From positions 62,001-126,000 of the forward strand of contig NC_006370.1 in assembly GCF_000196255.1 (NCBI RefSeq): 64,000 nucleotides of DNA, read 5' to 3'. Of this stretch, positions 51,086 through 61,904 are shown piece after piece (the stretch's first letter is position 1; the number at the start of each line of letters is the position of its first letter). The notes beneath the pieces were generated by a model. It saw nothing but the letters and a program-made list of their open reading frames with translations, did not search any database and had not been told where the DNA came from. A program made the translations under genes and the position numbers. This DNA comes from Photobacterium profundum SS9. GTDB lineage: Bacteria > Pseudomonadota > Gammaproteobacteria > Enterobacterales > Vibrionaceae.

Positions 51086-52873
51086 TTAGCGTTTCAGTGG
51101 TGCTGTCGCTTGTGCAAGCCATGCGAGATCATCGCCTTCAAGAGATGGGCTGATCACGGTAAATACCGTGTGGTGGTAATTGTTTAACCAAGCTAATTCA
51201 ACATCATTCAGCAAGCTTAAATCAATTAAACGGCGATCAATCGGTGCACGAGTTAACGATTCAAAGCCCATAACGGTCATGTCACCTTGGGTCTCTACTT
51301 CAACAATCAACTCTAGGTTTTCAATACGAATACCAAAGGCATCTGCACGGTAGTAACCCGGCTCATTCGATAACACCATACCCGGTAGCAAGGCTGTTGG
51401 GTTGTAGTTCTTCGCAATACGCTGCGGTCCTTCATGAACACTGAGGAAGTGACCTACACCATGACCAGTACCGTGGTCGTAGTCGAAGCCATTGGCCCAT
51501 AGGTGCTGACGGGCTAGTGCATCAAGCTGAGAGCCTGTCGTGCCCTTTGGAAAGTGTGCTGATGCTAAAGCGATATGACCTTTTAATACCAAGGTAAAAG
51601 TGTGCTTAACCTCATCGCCTGGCTGACCAATCGCAATCGTACGAGTGATATCGGTTGTGCCATCTGGGTACTGACCGCCTGAATCGACAAGGTACACGTT
51701 ATCCATTTCCAGTACGCTAGGTTCTGGCTGGTTTAAGTGATTGTAGTGACACATTGCAGCGTTACTGCCAGCTGCTGAAATCGTATCAAAGCTCACATCA
51801 GTACAGCTGGTATCTTGAATACGGAACTGCCATAGCTTGTCAGACAGGGTGCCTTCATCGAGTAGGTTACCCGCAGCAACTTGCGCATCTACCCATGCTA
51901 AATATTTAGAGACTGCCACACCATCACGGATATGGCAGGCCTTCATACCAGCCATTTCAGTTGGATTTTTTTGTGCTTTTGGTAGTAAACAAGGATCAGC
52001 GGCTTCAATAAGGTTGGCACCTGCTGCACCTAATGTTTGACCTGCCCATGCATTGCTTGTTGCTGGGTCAATCAGTACTTGTTTGCCGCTTAATGCCTGT
52101 AAACCAGCTTTAAGTGCGTCAGGCTGATGAATACGAACACCGTCGCCAACGTGTGAGGCAAATTCTTCCGGTAGACGGGCTGGGTCAATGTAGAAATCGA
52201 CGCTTTCGTCAGCATGAATAATGGCTGTTGATAACAAGACTGGCAAGCTTGGCACATCGCTACCGCGCACGTTTAATAACCACGCAATGCTATCGACTTG
52301 GGTCAGCAAAGCCGCTTCGGCTTTTAGGTTGGTGAGTTTCGCGGCAATTTCACTGCGCTTACCAGCACTGCTTTGGCCAACAAAATCTAGCCCCATTAAC
52401 TTGGCGTTAGACAATGTTGCTGCAGGGCGATCGTGCCATAGCGTTTCGATAGGATTTTGCTCAATACATACAAGCTCTAATGCACCGGCAAGGCTTTCTG
52501 TCGTTCGCGTTAACCATGCACCGCTGTGAAGGCGAGCATCAATAGCCACTTTACTGCCAGCTGCAAGATTATCTTGTGCCCACTGTACCGGTGGCTCTTC
52601 AATAAGGTGGCGGTATTCAAATACATCGCCCGGTACTTGTTTACGTACCTGAACGACGTAACGACCATCAACAAAAACGGCGGCTTTATCACGTGTGATC
52701 ACTGCCATACCCGCAGAGCCAGTGAAGCCAGTCGCCCAAAGCAAACGCTCATTATGCGCAGGAATGTATTCGCCGAGGTATTCATCTTCATGAGGAATAA
52801 GCAAAGCGTCGAGTTGATTGTTAACCAACCATTGGCGGATCTGCTCAACACGTTGTGAGATAGCTGCTTGCAT
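51086..52873 (-). CDS. Xaa-Pro aminopeptidase, long M24B type
   Basis: 595 residues from the ATG at 52873 (MQAAISQRVEQIRQWLVNNQ), chosen because AAGGAACC precedes it; a GTG nine codons earlier is possible. Three-part protein like the eukaryotic cytosolic aminopeptidase P1: two creatinase-N-like domains, then the M24 pita-bread catalytic part. Metal ligands are visible: Asp in VDSGGQYPDGTTDITRT (two), His in HGTGHGVGHFLSVHEGP, Glu in SNEPGYY and Glu in GIRIENLELIVEV. It removes N-terminal residues before proline. It is clearly longer than E. coli PepP (about 441) and PepQ (about 443). Confidence 0.9.
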   Translation of the reverse strand: MQAAISQRVEQIRQWLVNNQLDALLIPHEDEYLGEYIPAHNERLLWATGFTGSAGMAVITRDKAAVFVDGRYVVQVRKQVPGDVFEYRHLIEEPPVQWAQDNLAAGSKVAIDARLHSGAWLTRTTESLAGALELVCIEQNPIETLWHDRPAATLSNAKLMGLDFVGQSSAGKRSEIAAKLTNLKAEAALLTQVDSIAWLLNVRGSDVPSLPVLLSTAIIHADESVDFYIDPARLPEEFASHVGDGVRIHQPDALKAGLQALSGKQVLIDPATSNAWAGQTLGAAGANLIEAADPCLLPKAQKNPTEMAGMKACHIRDGVAVSKYLAWVDAQVAAGNLLDEGTLSDKLWQFRIQDTSCTDVSFDTISAAGSNAAMCHYNHLNQPEPSVLEMDNVYLVDSGGQYPDGTTDITRTIAIGQPGDEVKHTFTLVLKGHIALASAHFPKGTTGSQLDALARQHLWANGFDYDHGTGHGVGHFLSVHEGPQRIAKNYNPTALLPGMVLSNEPGYYRADAFGIRIENLELIVEVETQGDMTVMGFESLTRAPIDRRLIDLSLLNDVELAWLNNYHHTVFTVISPSLEGDDLAWLAQATAPLKR

Positions 52874-53071
52874 GTTTTGAGGTTCCTTGTTGTATGTCAC
52901 CGTCCGTGTGACGGAAAGTTGCCAGCCGGAATAATTAAATATTAATTACTGAACATTACCTATTGAATGTTAATCATTGAACAATGAGGTGCACTTTTTT
53001 ATCGCTCGTTTATCGCACTCAGTTGCTTAGGCATATCGTATTACGTTATCGCTTTTGTTGACTGGCTGCAA

Positions 53072-54019
53072 TTAGACGGTAGATAAATCACCACAACGGC
53101 TGATGATTATTTGACGTAACCAACTATGTCCAAGGTCTTTTTCCTGATGTTGATGCCAGAATAACGTATAAGCCATAGCAGGAAGCTCGAACGGCAGCGG
53201 TACGACCACCAAATCTAATTGAGCGGCAATGTAATTTGCGAAATGGCTGGGTGCGGTAAACACCAGATCGGTGTGGGTACAGAGGCTGGCCGCGCTATTA
53301 AAGTCTGGCACATATATCGCGATATCTCTTTGCAGACCGAGGTCCGCCAGCTTGTAATCGAGTAACCAGCGATCACTACCGTCACAACGAACCTGAATAT
53401 GGCGCTGACGCAGGTAATTATCCTGATCCCATCGCTGGTTTAAGAGCGGGTGATCTTTACGCACAATGCAGCGCTGGGTATCCCGGTGGAGTTCCTGCCA
53501 CACGATATCTTGGGGTGGCATTAAGGTGAGCATTGCATCTTTGGGATTGAGATCTTTGCCGGTAACGCCGAAATCAATTTCCCCGCGTTGCAGTTTGCTG
53601 AAAGTGTTTGGCTCCCAGGACTGGGTATCTAAAATAATATTTGGGCCTTTACTGAAAACCTCACTGAGAAATTGCGGCAGTAATAGCGGATAGGCACTTT
53701 CCACTAAAGCCATTTTGAAATGACGATCACTGCTTTTCGGCTCAAAGATAGCGGGTGCGGTAAGGTTTTCGATATCCCGTAATAATTGTTCTAATAATGG
53801 GACTAATGCCAGCGCACGAGGGGTGGGTTTGATACCGTGAGCAGAGCGGGTAAACAAGGGGTCATTAAATTGGTCACGTAAGCGCGTTAAGGTTTTACTC
53901 ACCGCCGATTGACTGAGGTTAAGGCGCTTTGCGGCATGAGTCACGCTGCACTCTTCAAGCAATACATGCAGACAAACTAAGAGATTAAGATCAAGTCGGG
54001 CAAGCTTTTCGAATGACAC
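53072..54019 (-). CDS. LysR-type transcriptional regulator
   Basis: 316 residues from a GTG at 54019 (MSFEKLARLDLNLLVCLHVL), preceded by AGGGGTG; a longer frame from 54088 would run through the divergent promoter. Helix-turn-helix CSVTHAAKRLNLSQSAVSKT with TRLRDQFNDPLFTRSAHGIK, then a LysR substrate domain. It belongs to the NodD/NahR/LeuO-like side of the family. It is divergent from the Bcr/CflA-type exporter with about 115 bases between, so it probably controls that gene. Ligand unknown. Confidence 0.88.
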   Translation of the reverse strand: MSFEKLARLDLNLLVCLHVLLEECSVTHAAKRLNLSQSAVSKTLTRLRDQFNDPLFTRSAHGIKPTPRALALVPLLEQLLRDIENLTAPAIFEPKSSDRHFKMALVESAYPLLLPQFLSEVFSKGPNIILDTQSWEPNTFSKLQRGEIDFGVTGKDLNPKDAMLTLMPPQDIVWQELHRDTQRCIVRKDHPLLNQRWDQDNYLRQRHIQVRCDGSDRWLLDYKLADLGLQRDIAIYVPDFNSAASLCTHTDLVFTAPSHFANYIAAQLDLVVVPLPFELPAMAYTLFWHQHQEKDLGHSWLRQIIISRCGDLSTV

Positions 54020-54134
54020 AGTGCACCCCTGAAAAAGTGATATTCCAAAATGGAAATTCTGGTTTGAATATAAACCATTTCTATTCATATCACTAAAGCC
54101 TTAGACTGCCGCTGTCATTAAATAGGAAAGTAAC

Positions 54135-55355
54135 ATGCAGCCAGAAACAGCAACGGCAAGTCAATCAACAGCCGTATCAGGAACAAGATTAGTCGCCTTA
54201 ATGGTGGTACTTGTTTTATTTAGCCCCCTTGCGATTGATATTTATTTACCCGCATTGCCAGCAATGGCAAAGGAATTTGCGGTAGATACAACACGAGTGC
54301 AAGATACCGTTACATGGTTCATGTTTAGTTTAGGTCTTGGTCAATTATTGGCGGGTCCATTGGCTGATCGCTTTGGTCGTCGTCCTATTGCGTTGGTTGG
54401 TATCACCATTTACGCATTGAGCGCCGCAATGGCATATTGGGCACAAACATTAGATTTATTGCTGCTGGCGCGTTTATTACAAGGCTTCGGCGCTTGTGCG
54501 ACATCGGTGGCGGCTTTTGCGGCAGTGCGTGATAGTTTTGGTCCTGAACGTAGCGGTCGTATGATCAGCTATTTAAACGGGGCAATCTGCTTCATCCCTG
54601 CCTTAGCGCCTATTCTTGGTTCATGGTTAACCCATGAATTTGGTTGGCGTTCTAACTTTAGTTTTATGGCGGGTTTTGCGATTGTAGCAGGTAGCTTTAT
54701 TGCTATTAGCTTTAAAGAAACGCGCCCAGCTGATACTAACATTGAAGGTTCGATGATTAGCTTCGAACGTTATATGTCAGTATTGCGCGAACCGGTTTTC
54801 TTATTCCATGCGACGCTATGTATGTTAGCGATGGCAGTGATTCTGGCTTACGTTACATCAGCACCGGTTTGGTTGATGATGGAGCTCGGCCAGGATATGG
54901 GGCAATTCACGATTTGGTTTGGTATTAATGCCGCACTCAATATTTTAGCGTGTATGGTCGCACCCAAATACATGGATCGCTTTGGTACTCGTCGTACGCT
55001 TAAAACAGGGCTGATTTTATTAATTGGTGCTGGTGCGGCAATGTTGGCATTGAGCAATATCGCGCAAGCATGGGCGTTTATGCTGCCGATCTTTATTTGT
55101 TCATTTGGCTTTGCATTTGTTCTTGGTTCCTCGGCTGGTAAAGCACTTGCTCCATTTGGTGACCGTGCAGGAACCGCGGCGGCATTACTGGGTTTATTCC
55201 AAATGAGTGGCGCGGGCTTGATGGTGAGTTTGACGCAACGTTTAGACTTTACACCACCGATGCTACTGACTTTCCAAATGTGGCTAGTGATTCCTGGCTT
55301 ATTGATTCTTTGGTCTAAAGTGGGTCGTAAATGGCACACGGTAGCAGCAAATTAA
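54135..55355 (+). CDS. MFS drug exporter, Bcr/CflA family
   Basis: 406 residues with 12 membrane spans. DHA1 signatures: PLAIDIYLPALPAMAKEF in TM1 and QLLAGPLADRFGRRPIALVG in the loop 2-3 motif A, plus RLLQGFGACATSVAAFAAVR in TM4. Bcr/CflA transporters export drugs such as bicyclomycin, sulphonamides or florfenicol by proton antiport. Divergent from a LysR regulator gene. Substrate cannot be read from the sequence. Confidence 0.92.
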   Translation: MQPETATASQSTAVSGTRLVALMVVLVLFSPLAIDIYLPALPAMAKEFAVDTTRVQDTVTWFMFSLGLGQLLAGPLADRFGRRPIALVGITIYALSAAMAYWAQTLDLLLLARLLQGFGACATSVAAFAAVRDSFGPERSGRMISYLNGAICFIPALAPILGSWLTHEFGWRSNFSFMAGFAIVAGSFIAISFKETRPADTNIEGSMISFERYMSVLREPVFLFHATLCMLAMAVILAYVTSAPVWLMMELGQDMGQFTIWFGINAALNILACMVAPKYMDRFGTRRTLKTGLILLIGAGAAMLALSNIAQAWAFMLPIFICSFGFAFVLGSSAGKALAPFGDRAGTAAALLGLFQMSGAGLMVSLTQRLDFTPPMLLTFQMWLVIPGLLILWSKVGRKWHTVAAN

Positions 55356-55424
55356 GTAAATATTTATAACTAGACGCCTTTGCTCTTCTAGAGGCGCTGG
55401 GTCTCGACAACCCTGTAAAACGTT

Positions 55425-55453
55425 AGCCTGTCTTTGTGACAGGCTTTTTTTTT
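55425..55453. terminator. Terminator between the MFS exporter and EamA transporter genes
   Basis: AGCCTGTC and GACAGGCT pair around TTTGT and are followed by nine T, terminating the exporter transcript. Confidence 0.9.
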
Positions 55454-55454
55454 A

Positions 55455-56357
55455 TTAGCTCGACGTGTTTGCTGCGGGGGCTTTTTTGCTTTTCAGCTGT
55501 TGGATCAAAAGACCGCAGACTATCAGCACTAACCCGACCAAAGTCGATGGGTGAATTTCTTCGCCAATAATCGTTGCTAACAACAGCAGTGAAATAAACG
55601 GCGAGATGAAAATCAAGTTACTGATCCGCGCGGTATTGTTGGTTAAGCGTAATGCGTTTATCCACAAAACAAAGGTAATGCCCATTTCAAACAGGCCGAC
55701 GTAACTCACGGCTACCCAACCTTGCCATGGCACTGGTTTCCAACCGCCCAAATACACACTTAAGCCAATCGAGAAAGGTAACGACACCAAAAACCCCAAT
55801 AATACCCCCAGCACTGGGTCGGCTTTATTTTTGGCATTTAAGATCCAATACATCGCCCATAGAATGGTTGAGAATAATGCCAGTCCGACCCCTAATGGGC
55901 TATCAAACTGCAACGCCGTAATATTGCCTTTGGTGGCGATCACCACTACACCGAAATAACCCAGTACACAAGCCGCCCAATCTTGTTTTCGAATTTTCTG
56001 ACCAAGGAATACCGCAGCCATTAAGGTCAGGGTAATTGCCCAGCTGTAGTTGAGCGGTTGGGCTTGGGAAGCTGGCAGTAATTCATACGATTTAAATAAG
56101 ATGAGGTAATAAGCAAAAGGGTTGATCAGCCCGAGCGTAAGGTAATAAAAAGGACGGGCGGTAAACGTTCGGCCTAATAAGTGCAGTTTGCCTTGATAGA
56201 GGGCAATTGCCGTCAGTGCGATAGCTGAAACAATACTGGCAGCGACCATCATTTGAATAGGGGTGAAGTATTCAAGGGTGATCTTAAAAGCGGTGGCGAC
56301 AGTAGACCAGAGTAATACAGCGGCTAAGCCATATCCGAGCGCATGACGTTCGTTCAT
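55455..56357 (-). CDS. EamA (DMT superfamily) transporter
   Basis: 300 residues with ten predicted membrane spans in two EamA repeats (first ending near AVFLGQKIRKQDWAACVLGY, second near ATIIGEEIHPSTLVGLVLIV). The E-x(4)-P-S/T and L-V/I-G-L signatures after each repeat are those of drug/metabolite or amino-acid exporters of the YdcZ/RhtA type. The start MNERHALGYGLAAVLLWSTV has a TTCC/GGAA ribosome-site-like context. Substrate unknown; it faces away from rmuC. Confidence 0.88.
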   Translation of the reverse strand: MNERHALGYGLAAVLLWSTVATAFKITLEYFTPIQMMVAASIVSAIALTAIALYQGKLHLLGRTFTARPFYYLTLGLINPFAYYLILFKSYELLPASQAQPLNYSWAITLTLMAAVFLGQKIRKQDWAACVLGYFGVVVIATKGNITALQFDSPLGVGLALFSTILWAMYWILNAKNKADPVLGVLLGFLVSLPFSIGLSVYLGGWKPVPWQGWVAVSYVGLFEMGITFVLWINALRLTNNTARISNLIFISPFISLLLLATIIGEEIHPSTLVGLVLIVCGLLIQQLKSKKAPAANTSS

Positions 56358-56578
56358 TTTTTTCCTACGATTCGGTTAACAATAAGACGGGGGGATCCGT
56401 GGGCTAGTTTATGCGATTGTTTTTCTAACAACTAGATCACATATTTCAACGTTGTGATTGTCTCCGCGTAATTTATGTCACTATTTTTCTCGTGGTTTTC
56501 GTTAACGGATAACTGCTGGACATTTATCCAGTATCCACTTAGCCTTTATGCCTGATATTTCTCTTTTTTCAGGTTTAA

Positions 56579-58120
56579 ATGATGATGGCTGAATGGCTTA
56601 ACGGTGGTGTACTGGCGATATTGGCTGCAATGTCCGGTGCAACTATTGCTGGTGGGTTAACCGCAATCTGGATGAAAGGACGCTTGCAACAACAGGTACA
56701 ATTGTTCCAACAGCAGATTGATGCCGGCATACAGTTGGCACAGAGTCGTGAACAGCAAATTCAAGCGCAATTAACCGAGCGTAATGGTGAATTAGATGAA
56801 CTGGATGTCGAGCGCGATCGCCTGACTAATGAATTACGCCAAATGCATGGTCGTCTTGCCGCCGCATTAGAAAAAATGCGCTATTTCGACGCGCTGAAAA
56901 ATGAAAAACAATACTTTTCTGAACAACTGGAAAATGCACGAGCAGCCAATGCTGGGCTTGAAGGGGACTTGAGAGAACAAGAAGCACGTCATTTTGAAGA
57001 ACAAAAAGCCGCGGAAGAAAAAATTGCATTGCTCGCTAATGCAGAAGAGCGTTTACGGGTGCAATTTGAAAGTTTAGCCAACCGACTGTTTGAACAGAAA
57101 ACCCGAACGGTTGATGAGCAAAACAAACTCAGCATGGAATCGATTCTTAGCCCATTAAAAGCACAGCTTGAAGGCTTTAAGAAACAAGTGAATGACAATT
57201 TCAGCCAAGAATCACGTGAGCGCCACACCTTAGTGCATGAAATTAATAACCTTAAACACTTGAATGAACAGATGGCACAAGAAGCCGTTAACCTGACTCA
57301 AGCGTTAAAAGGGGACAATAAAGCGCAGGGTAATTGGGGCGAGGTAGTACTGGCACGGGTGCTGAGTGAATCCGGTTTACGAGAAGGGCACGAATACCAA
57401 ACGCAAGTCAGCTTAGAAAATGAAGAAGGAAAACGCTACCAGCCCGATGTAGTGGTGCATCTACCGCAAGATAAAGATGTGGTGGTGGATGCCAAAATGT
57501 CACTGGTCGCGTATGAACGCTTCTTTAATGCCGACACCATTGCTGAACGTGAATTGGCATTAAGCGAGCATGCTGCTTCGTTACGAGCGCACATGCGCGG
57601 ATTAAGCCGTAAAGATTATCATCAGCTACATGGGTTAAATAGCCTCGATTATGTCTTGATGTTTATACCGGTAGAGCCAGCGTTCCAAGCTGCCATCGAG
57701 ACAGACCCAAGTTTGATCCGCGATGCAATGGATTTAAACATTATGTTAGTGAGCCCGACCACATTGCTGGTGGCGTTACGTACGATTAATAATTTATGGC
57801 GTAATGATCGTCAAAATCAAAATGCCAAACAGATTGCTGAACGCGCCAGTAAGTTATACGACAAGTTACGCTTGTTTGTGACCGATATGGAAACGGTAGG
57901 CGTATCACTTGATAAGGCAAATCAAAGCTATCAAGGGGCAATGAATAAATTGACCTTAGGGCGAGGCAATGTGATTCGCCAAGCGGAAGGGTTTAAAGAG
58001 CTTGGGGTTGAAGTTAAGCGTGATATCAACCCAATACTGGTAGAAAAAGCGCAATCTACCTTGAGTGAACTACCCGAAAGAGGTAATTCAGAGCGCTCTG
58101 CAGCAAATGATTTGTCGTAG
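56579..58120 (+). CDS. rmuC: DNA recombination protein RmuC
   Basis: 513 residues. A short N-terminal membrane segment (GGVLAILAAMSGATIAGGLT) is followed by a long coiled coil (about 30-210). Then comes the RmuC nuclease-like domain with ALKGDNKAQGNWGEVVLARV, YQPDVVVHLPQDKDVVVDAK and MSLVAYERFF, where Asp, Asp and Lys give the PD-(D/E)XK-like core. E. coli RmuC limits inversion at short inverted repeats. It stands just before ubiE, as in E. coli. Confidence 0.95.
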   Translation: MMMAEWLNGGVLAILAAMSGATIAGGLTAIWMKGRLQQQVQLFQQQIDAGIQLAQSREQQIQAQLTERNGELDELDVERDRLTNELRQMHGRLAAALEKMRYFDALKNEKQYFSEQLENARAANAGLEGDLREQEARHFEEQKAAEEKIALLANAEERLRVQFESLANRLFEQKTRTVDEQNKLSMESILSPLKAQLEGFKKQVNDNFSQESRERHTLVHEINNLKHLNEQMAQEAVNLTQALKGDNKAQGNWGEVVLARVLSESGLREGHEYQTQVSLENEEGKRYQPDVVVHLPQDKDVVVDAKMSLVAYERFFNADTIAERELALSEHAASLRAHMRGLSRKDYHQLHGLNSLDYVLMFIPVEPAFQAAIETDPSLIRDAMDLNIMLVSPTTLLVALRTINNLWRNDRQNQNAKQIAERASKLYDKLRLFVTDMETVGVSLDKANQSYQGAMNKLTLGRGNVIRQAEGFKELGVEVKRDINPILVEKAQSTLSELPERGNSERSAANDLS

Positions 58121-58195
58121 TGCTTTGAGCAAAGCTCAACCATCAAGTACACTACGCTGGTTATTTACACAAATTATAAGCATAACGGATGTAGC

Positions 58196-58951
58196 ATGAC
58201 GGACACCACACAAGATACGACTCATTTCGGCTATCGAACCGTAGCCAAGGACGACAAAGTGAATTTAGTCGCGGATGTATTCCATTCCGTTGCCGCAAAA
58301 TACGACATTATGAATGACATGATGTCGCTGGGTATTCACCGAGTATGGAAGCGCTTTACTATTGATTGTAGTGGTGTGCGCCGTGGTAATCGTGTATTGG
58401 ATTTAGGCGGTGGTACGGGTGATTTAACCGCTAAATTCTCACGTATTGTTGGGGGTGAGGGTCAAGTTATCTTGGCTGATATCAACAATTCTATGCTGAA
58501 GGTGGGACGCAGTAAATTGCGTGATTCTGGCATTGTGGGTAACGTAGGTTACGTACAAGCGAATGCAGAAGAACTGCCATTCCCTGATGACTACTTCGAT
58601 TGCATTACGATCAGCTTCTGCTTACGTAATGTGACCGATAAAGAGAAAGCATTACGCTCGATGTATCGTGTACTGAAGCCCGGTGGTCGTTTATTGGTGT
58701 TAGAGTTCTCTAAGCCGATTATTGAGCCGTTATCTAAAGTTTACGATGCGTATTCGTTCTATTTACTGCCTAAAATTGGTGAATTGATTGCTAACGATGC
58801 AGAAAGTTATCGTTACCTCGCTGAATCTATCCGTATGCATCCGAATCAAGAAACCTTAAAAAGTATGATGGATGATGCAGGTTTTGAGCAAACCAACTAT
58901 TACAACCTAACCGGTGGTATTGTTGCGCTGCATCGTGGTTTTAAGTTCTGA
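58196..58951 (+). CDS. ubiE: Ubiquinone/menaquinone C-methyltransferase UbiE
   Basis: 251 residues, E. coli length. Class I SAM methyltransferase with motif [18 protein letters not shown] and the UbiE signatures [18 protein letters not shown] and [20 protein letters not shown]. It methylates the ring carbon of both demethylmenaquinol and the ubiquinol precursor. The stop lies 7 bases before the ubiJ start, so ubiE, ubiJ and ubiB form an operon. Confidence 0.97.
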   Translation: MTDTTQDTTHFGYRTVAKDDKVNLVADVFHSVAAKYDIMNDMMSLGIHRVWKRFTIDCSGVRRGNRVLDLGGGTGDLTAKFSRIVGGEGQVILADINNSMLKVGRSKLRDSGIVGNVGYVQANAEELPFPDDYFDCITISFCLRNVTDKEKALRSMYRVLKPGGRLLVLEFSKPIIEPLSKVYDAYSFYLLPKIGELIANDAESYRYLAESIRMHPNQETLKSMMDDAGFEQTNYYNLTGGIVALHRGFKF

Positions 58952-58958
58952 GGACAGT

Positions 58959-59570
58959 ATGTCATTTGATGCTTTGGTCACTGGCGCGGTAGAAACTTCG
59001 CTTAATACGCTTTTGAAAGGCGATGCTGACAGCCAGCGTCGTTTAGCGCGTTTACGCGGAAAAATTATTAGCGTAACGATTAACGAGTTTGGTAAACAAC
59101 TGATTTTCATATTTAGTCAGCAAATTGATGTGTTGGCGGTTTATGATGGTGATGTTGATTGTCAATTAGCGCTTAACCTAAGTGTGCTTTCTGAACTGCG
59201 TCAGCAGGCGAATCTGACCCAACTGATTAAAGCAGATAAGCTTTCATTAGAAGGTGATATTCAGTTAGCCCAGCAATTTTCTGCGCTGCTTAATGGTCTA
59301 AAACCTGATGTTGAAGAGAAACTTTCTCAATATACCGGTGATATCGTTGCACACACCGTTGTCAGTGGATTGAAAAACAGTGCACGCTTTATTCAGCGCA
59401 GTGTGGAACGTCGTCAGCGTGACTTAGCGGAAGTGATTACCGAAGAGTGGAAGCTAGCACCACAAGCCTTAGAAATTGCCTACTTTGCCGATAAAGTGGA
59501 TGATTTGAAATCAGATTTTTCACGCCTTGAAGCGCGATTTAATCAGTTGTTAGAGCGCCACCAATCATGA
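58959..59570 (+). CDS. ubiJ: Ubiquinone biosynthesis accessory factor UbiJ
   Basis: 203 residues from the ATG at 58959 ([20 protein letters not shown]), with GAGGA just upstream; an earlier in-frame start would overlap ubiE. An N-terminal SCP2 lipid-binding domain is followed by a helical C-terminal part ending [20 protein letters not shown]. It binds ubiquinone intermediates and organises the Ubi complex together with UbiK. Overlaps ubiB by four bases (ATGA), suggesting coupled translation. Confidence 0.93.
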   Translation: MSFDALVTGAVETSLNTLLKGDADSQRRLARLRGKIISVTINEFGKQLIFIFSQQIDVLAVYDGDVDCQLALNLSVLSELRQQANLTQLIKADKLSLEGDIQLAQQFSALLNGLKPDVEEKLSQYTGDIVAHTVVSGLKNSARFIQRSVERRQRDLAEVITEEWKLAPQALEIAYFADKVDDLKSDFSRLEARFNQLLERHQS

Positions 59571-61204
59571 TTACTCCATCTGAATTCAAACGTCTTTATA
59601 AAATTATTGAAGTCCAGTTACGTTATGGGCTCGATGACTTTTTACCTGAAGACCCACGAACAAAAATGCCGAAAATGGCGCGTAAGTCATTATTTTGGAT
59701 TAAGAACCAGCACCCAGATAAATCACTAGGTGAACGTCTACGTTTAGCCTTACAAGAACTTGGCCCAGTATGGATCAAGTTCGGGCAGATGATGTCGACC
59801 CGCCGTGATCTTTTTCCGCCGCATATCGCCGATCAACTGGCTTTGTTACAAGATCAGGTGGAACCGTTTGATGGCAATTTGGCCAAAGAACACATGGAGC
59901 TATCTTTAGGTGGCCCAATAGAAACCTGGTTCGATGATTTTGATGAAACACCCTTAGCTTCAGCTTCCATTGCTCAAGTCCATACCGCGACATTGAAAGA
60001 AAATGGTCGCGAAGTGGTGTTAAAAGTTATTCGCCCTGACATTCTTCCTGTCATACAAGCTGACATCAAACTGATGTATCGTATGGCACATATCGTTGCC
60101 CGTTTATTGCCAGAAGCCCGTTTATTACGCCCAGTTGAAGTGGTGCGTGAGTATGAAAAAACGTTGCTTGATGAACTGAATATGATGCGTGAAGCGGCGA
60201 ATAGCATCCAGCTGCGCCGTAACTTTGAAGACAGCGATACCCTGTATGTACCAGAGATGTTCACGGACTACAGCAGTACTAATTTATTGGTGATGGAACG
60301 CATCTACGGTATTCAAGTTTCAGATATTGATGCATTGATTGCAAATGGGACCAACATGAAGTTGTTATCCGAAAATGCGGTTAATATCTTCTTTACTCAA
60401 GTCTTTCGTGATAGCTTCTTTCATGCAGACATGCACCCTGGGAATATTTTTGTTTCCTATGAAAATCCAGAAACACCACAGTGGATTGCATTAGATTGCG
60501 GTATTGTGGGTACGTTAAACCGTGACGACAAGCGTTATTTAGCAGAGAATCTGTTGGCGTTTTTTCACCGTGATTACCGTAAGGTCGCTGAATTACATGT
60601 GGATTCGGGTTGGGTACCACAAGACACCAATATTGACGAATTTGAGTTTGCGATTCGTACGGTATGTGAGCCTATCTTTGAGAAGCCGTTATGCGACATC
60701 TCATTTGGTCATGTGTTATTGAATCTGTTTAACACTGCGCGTCGCTTTGATATGGAAGTGCAACCGCAGTTAATGTTATTACAGAAAACGTTATTATATG
60801 TTGAAGGGCTTGGACGTCAGCTGTATCCACAATTAGATTTATGGATCACAGCAAAGCCTTTCCTTGAAGATTGGATGTCTCGTCAAGTGGGGCCGCAGGC
60901 CATTGTTGAGGCAGTCAAAAGCAAAGCGCCTTTCTGGGCTGAAAAGCTACCAGAATTGCCAGAATTACTTTACGACAGTTTGCGCCAAGGCAAGGTAATG
61001 AATCAGCGAATCGATAAACTCTATGACAATTTCATGGAGAGTCGGCGCTCTCAAGGGCTTGCCCGATTCTATTTTGGTATCGGCGCGACTCTGGTGGTAT
61101 GTTCTGCCATACTTTTTAGTAACCATGTTGAAACGATTCCTGTAGCGTCTGCTGCAATGGGCGTCACGTTTTGGTTACTTGGTTGGCGAGCTTGCCGCAA
61201 ATAG
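59567..61204 (+). CDS. ubiB: UbiB, atypical kinase/ATPase of ubiquinone biosynthesis
   Basis: 545 residues, E. coli length. Protein-kinase-like (ADCK/ABC1) fold: the KxGQ motif is in [20 protein letters not shown], the Ala-rich loop in [14 protein letters not shown], the Lys in [11 protein letters not shown], the catalytic Asp in [14 protein letters not shown] and the metal Asp in [10 protein letters not shown]. Two C-terminal membrane segments follow ([20 protein letters not shown] and the last 25 residues). It is needed for ubiquinone synthesis, probably by extracting lipid intermediates from the membrane. Confidence 0.97.
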   Translation: MITPSEFKRLYKIIEVQLRYGLDDFLPEDPRTKMPKMARKSLFWIKNQHPDKSLGERLRLALQELGPVWIKFGQMMSTRRDLFPPHIADQLALLQDQVEPFDGNLAKEHMELSLGGPIETWFDDFDETPLASASIAQVHTATLKENGREVVLKVIRPDILPVIQADIKLMYRMAHIVARLLPEARLLRPVEVVREYEKTLLDELNMMREAANSIQLRRNFEDSDTLYVPEMFTDYSSTNLLVMERIYGIQVSDIDALIANGTNMKLLSENAVNIFFTQVFRDSFFHADMHPGNIFVSYENPETPQWIALDCGIVGTLNRDDKRYLAENLLAFFHRDYRKVAELHVDSGWVPQDTNIDEFEFAIRTVCEPIFEKPLCDISFGHVLLNLFNTARRFDMEVQPQLMLLQKTLLYVEGLGRQLYPQLDLWITAKPFLEDWMSRQVGPQAIVEAVKSKAPFWAEKLPELPELLYDSLRQGKVMNQRIDKLYDNFMESRRSQGLARFYFGIGATLVVCSAILFSNHVETIPVASAAMGVTFWLLGWRACRK

Positions 61205-61287
61205 CGGTAAAGTAAGCGACAATATACACATTAAAAGTTTCAACATAACATTAGTCATTAACCACAAAGAGCTGAGGTAAAACAAGC

Positions 61288-61551
61288 ATGGGTGGTATCA
61301 GTATCTGGCAGTTGCTAATTATTGCACTGATCATTGTTCTTTTATTCGGAACAAAGAAATTACGTTCTCTTGGTGGTGATCTTGGATCGGCCGTAAAAGG
61401 TTTCAAAAAAGCGATTGGTGATGAAGAGCTAACCGTGAAAAAAGACAACACTGAGGCTGACGCTGACTTCGAACAGAAAACTCTGTCTAAAGAAGAACAG
61501 CAAAGTGAAGATCCGGTTCAAAAGAGCCAAAAAGACAAAGAGCAGGTTTAA
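61288..61551 (+). CDS. tatA: Sec-independent translocase subunit TatA
   Basis: 87 residues: short periplasmic start and one membrane helix ([20 protein letters not shown]), then the [14 protein letters not shown] hinge with an amphipathic helix and a charged tail. TatA oligomerises into the transient pore that passes folded twin-arginine substrates. It starts 83 bases after ubiB and 3 bases separate it from tatB. Confidence 0.95.
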   Translation: MGGISIWQLLIIALIIVLLFGTKKLRSLGGDLGSAVKGFKKAIGDEELTVKKDNTEADADFEQKTLSKEEQQSEDPVQKSQKDKEQV

Positions 61552-61554
61552 CGC

Positions 61555-61893
61555 GTGTTTGATATCGGGTTCTGGGAGTTAATACTGATCTCTGTGGTGG
61601 GATTGGTAGTACTGGGGCCAGAGCGTCTACCTGTCGCGATTCGTAGTGTTTCGCGTTGGGTTGGCGCCGCTCGTAATATGGCAAATTCGGTGAAAGATGA
61701 ATTGTCGCAAGAACTGAAAATTCAGGAACTGCAAGAGAATCTTAAAAAAGCCGAACAAATGGGAATGAAAGATTTATCGCCAGAATTGCGTGAATCGGTT
61801 GAAGAATTGAAGCAAGCCGCTTCAGATGTTCAACGTCCCTATGCTAAGAAAAGCGAGCCAACCTCAACAACGACTTCTCAAAAGCAGGAATAA
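61555..61893 (+). CDS. tatB: Sec-independent translocase subunit TatB
   Basis: 112 residues, GTG start at 61555 ([20 protein letters not shown]). The single membrane helix ends in [17 protein letters not shown], the TatB signature with the conserved Glu-8-like position and Pro hinge, followed by a long amphipathic helix. It makes the twin-arginine receptor with TatC. A little shorter than E. coli TatB (171) because the tail is reduced. Confidence 0.94.
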   Translation: MFDIGFWELILISVVGLVVLGPERLPVAIRSVSRWVGAARNMANSVKDELSQELKIQELQENLKKAEQMGMKDLSPELRESVEELKQAASDVQRPYAKKSEPTSTTTSQKQE

Positions 61894-61904
61894 ATTACAT
61901 CACT

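Noticed and set aside
54848..55339. Minus-strand frame of 163 codons opposite the MFS exporter gene
   Set aside because: Antisense shadow of a clear transporter gene; no recognisable domain.
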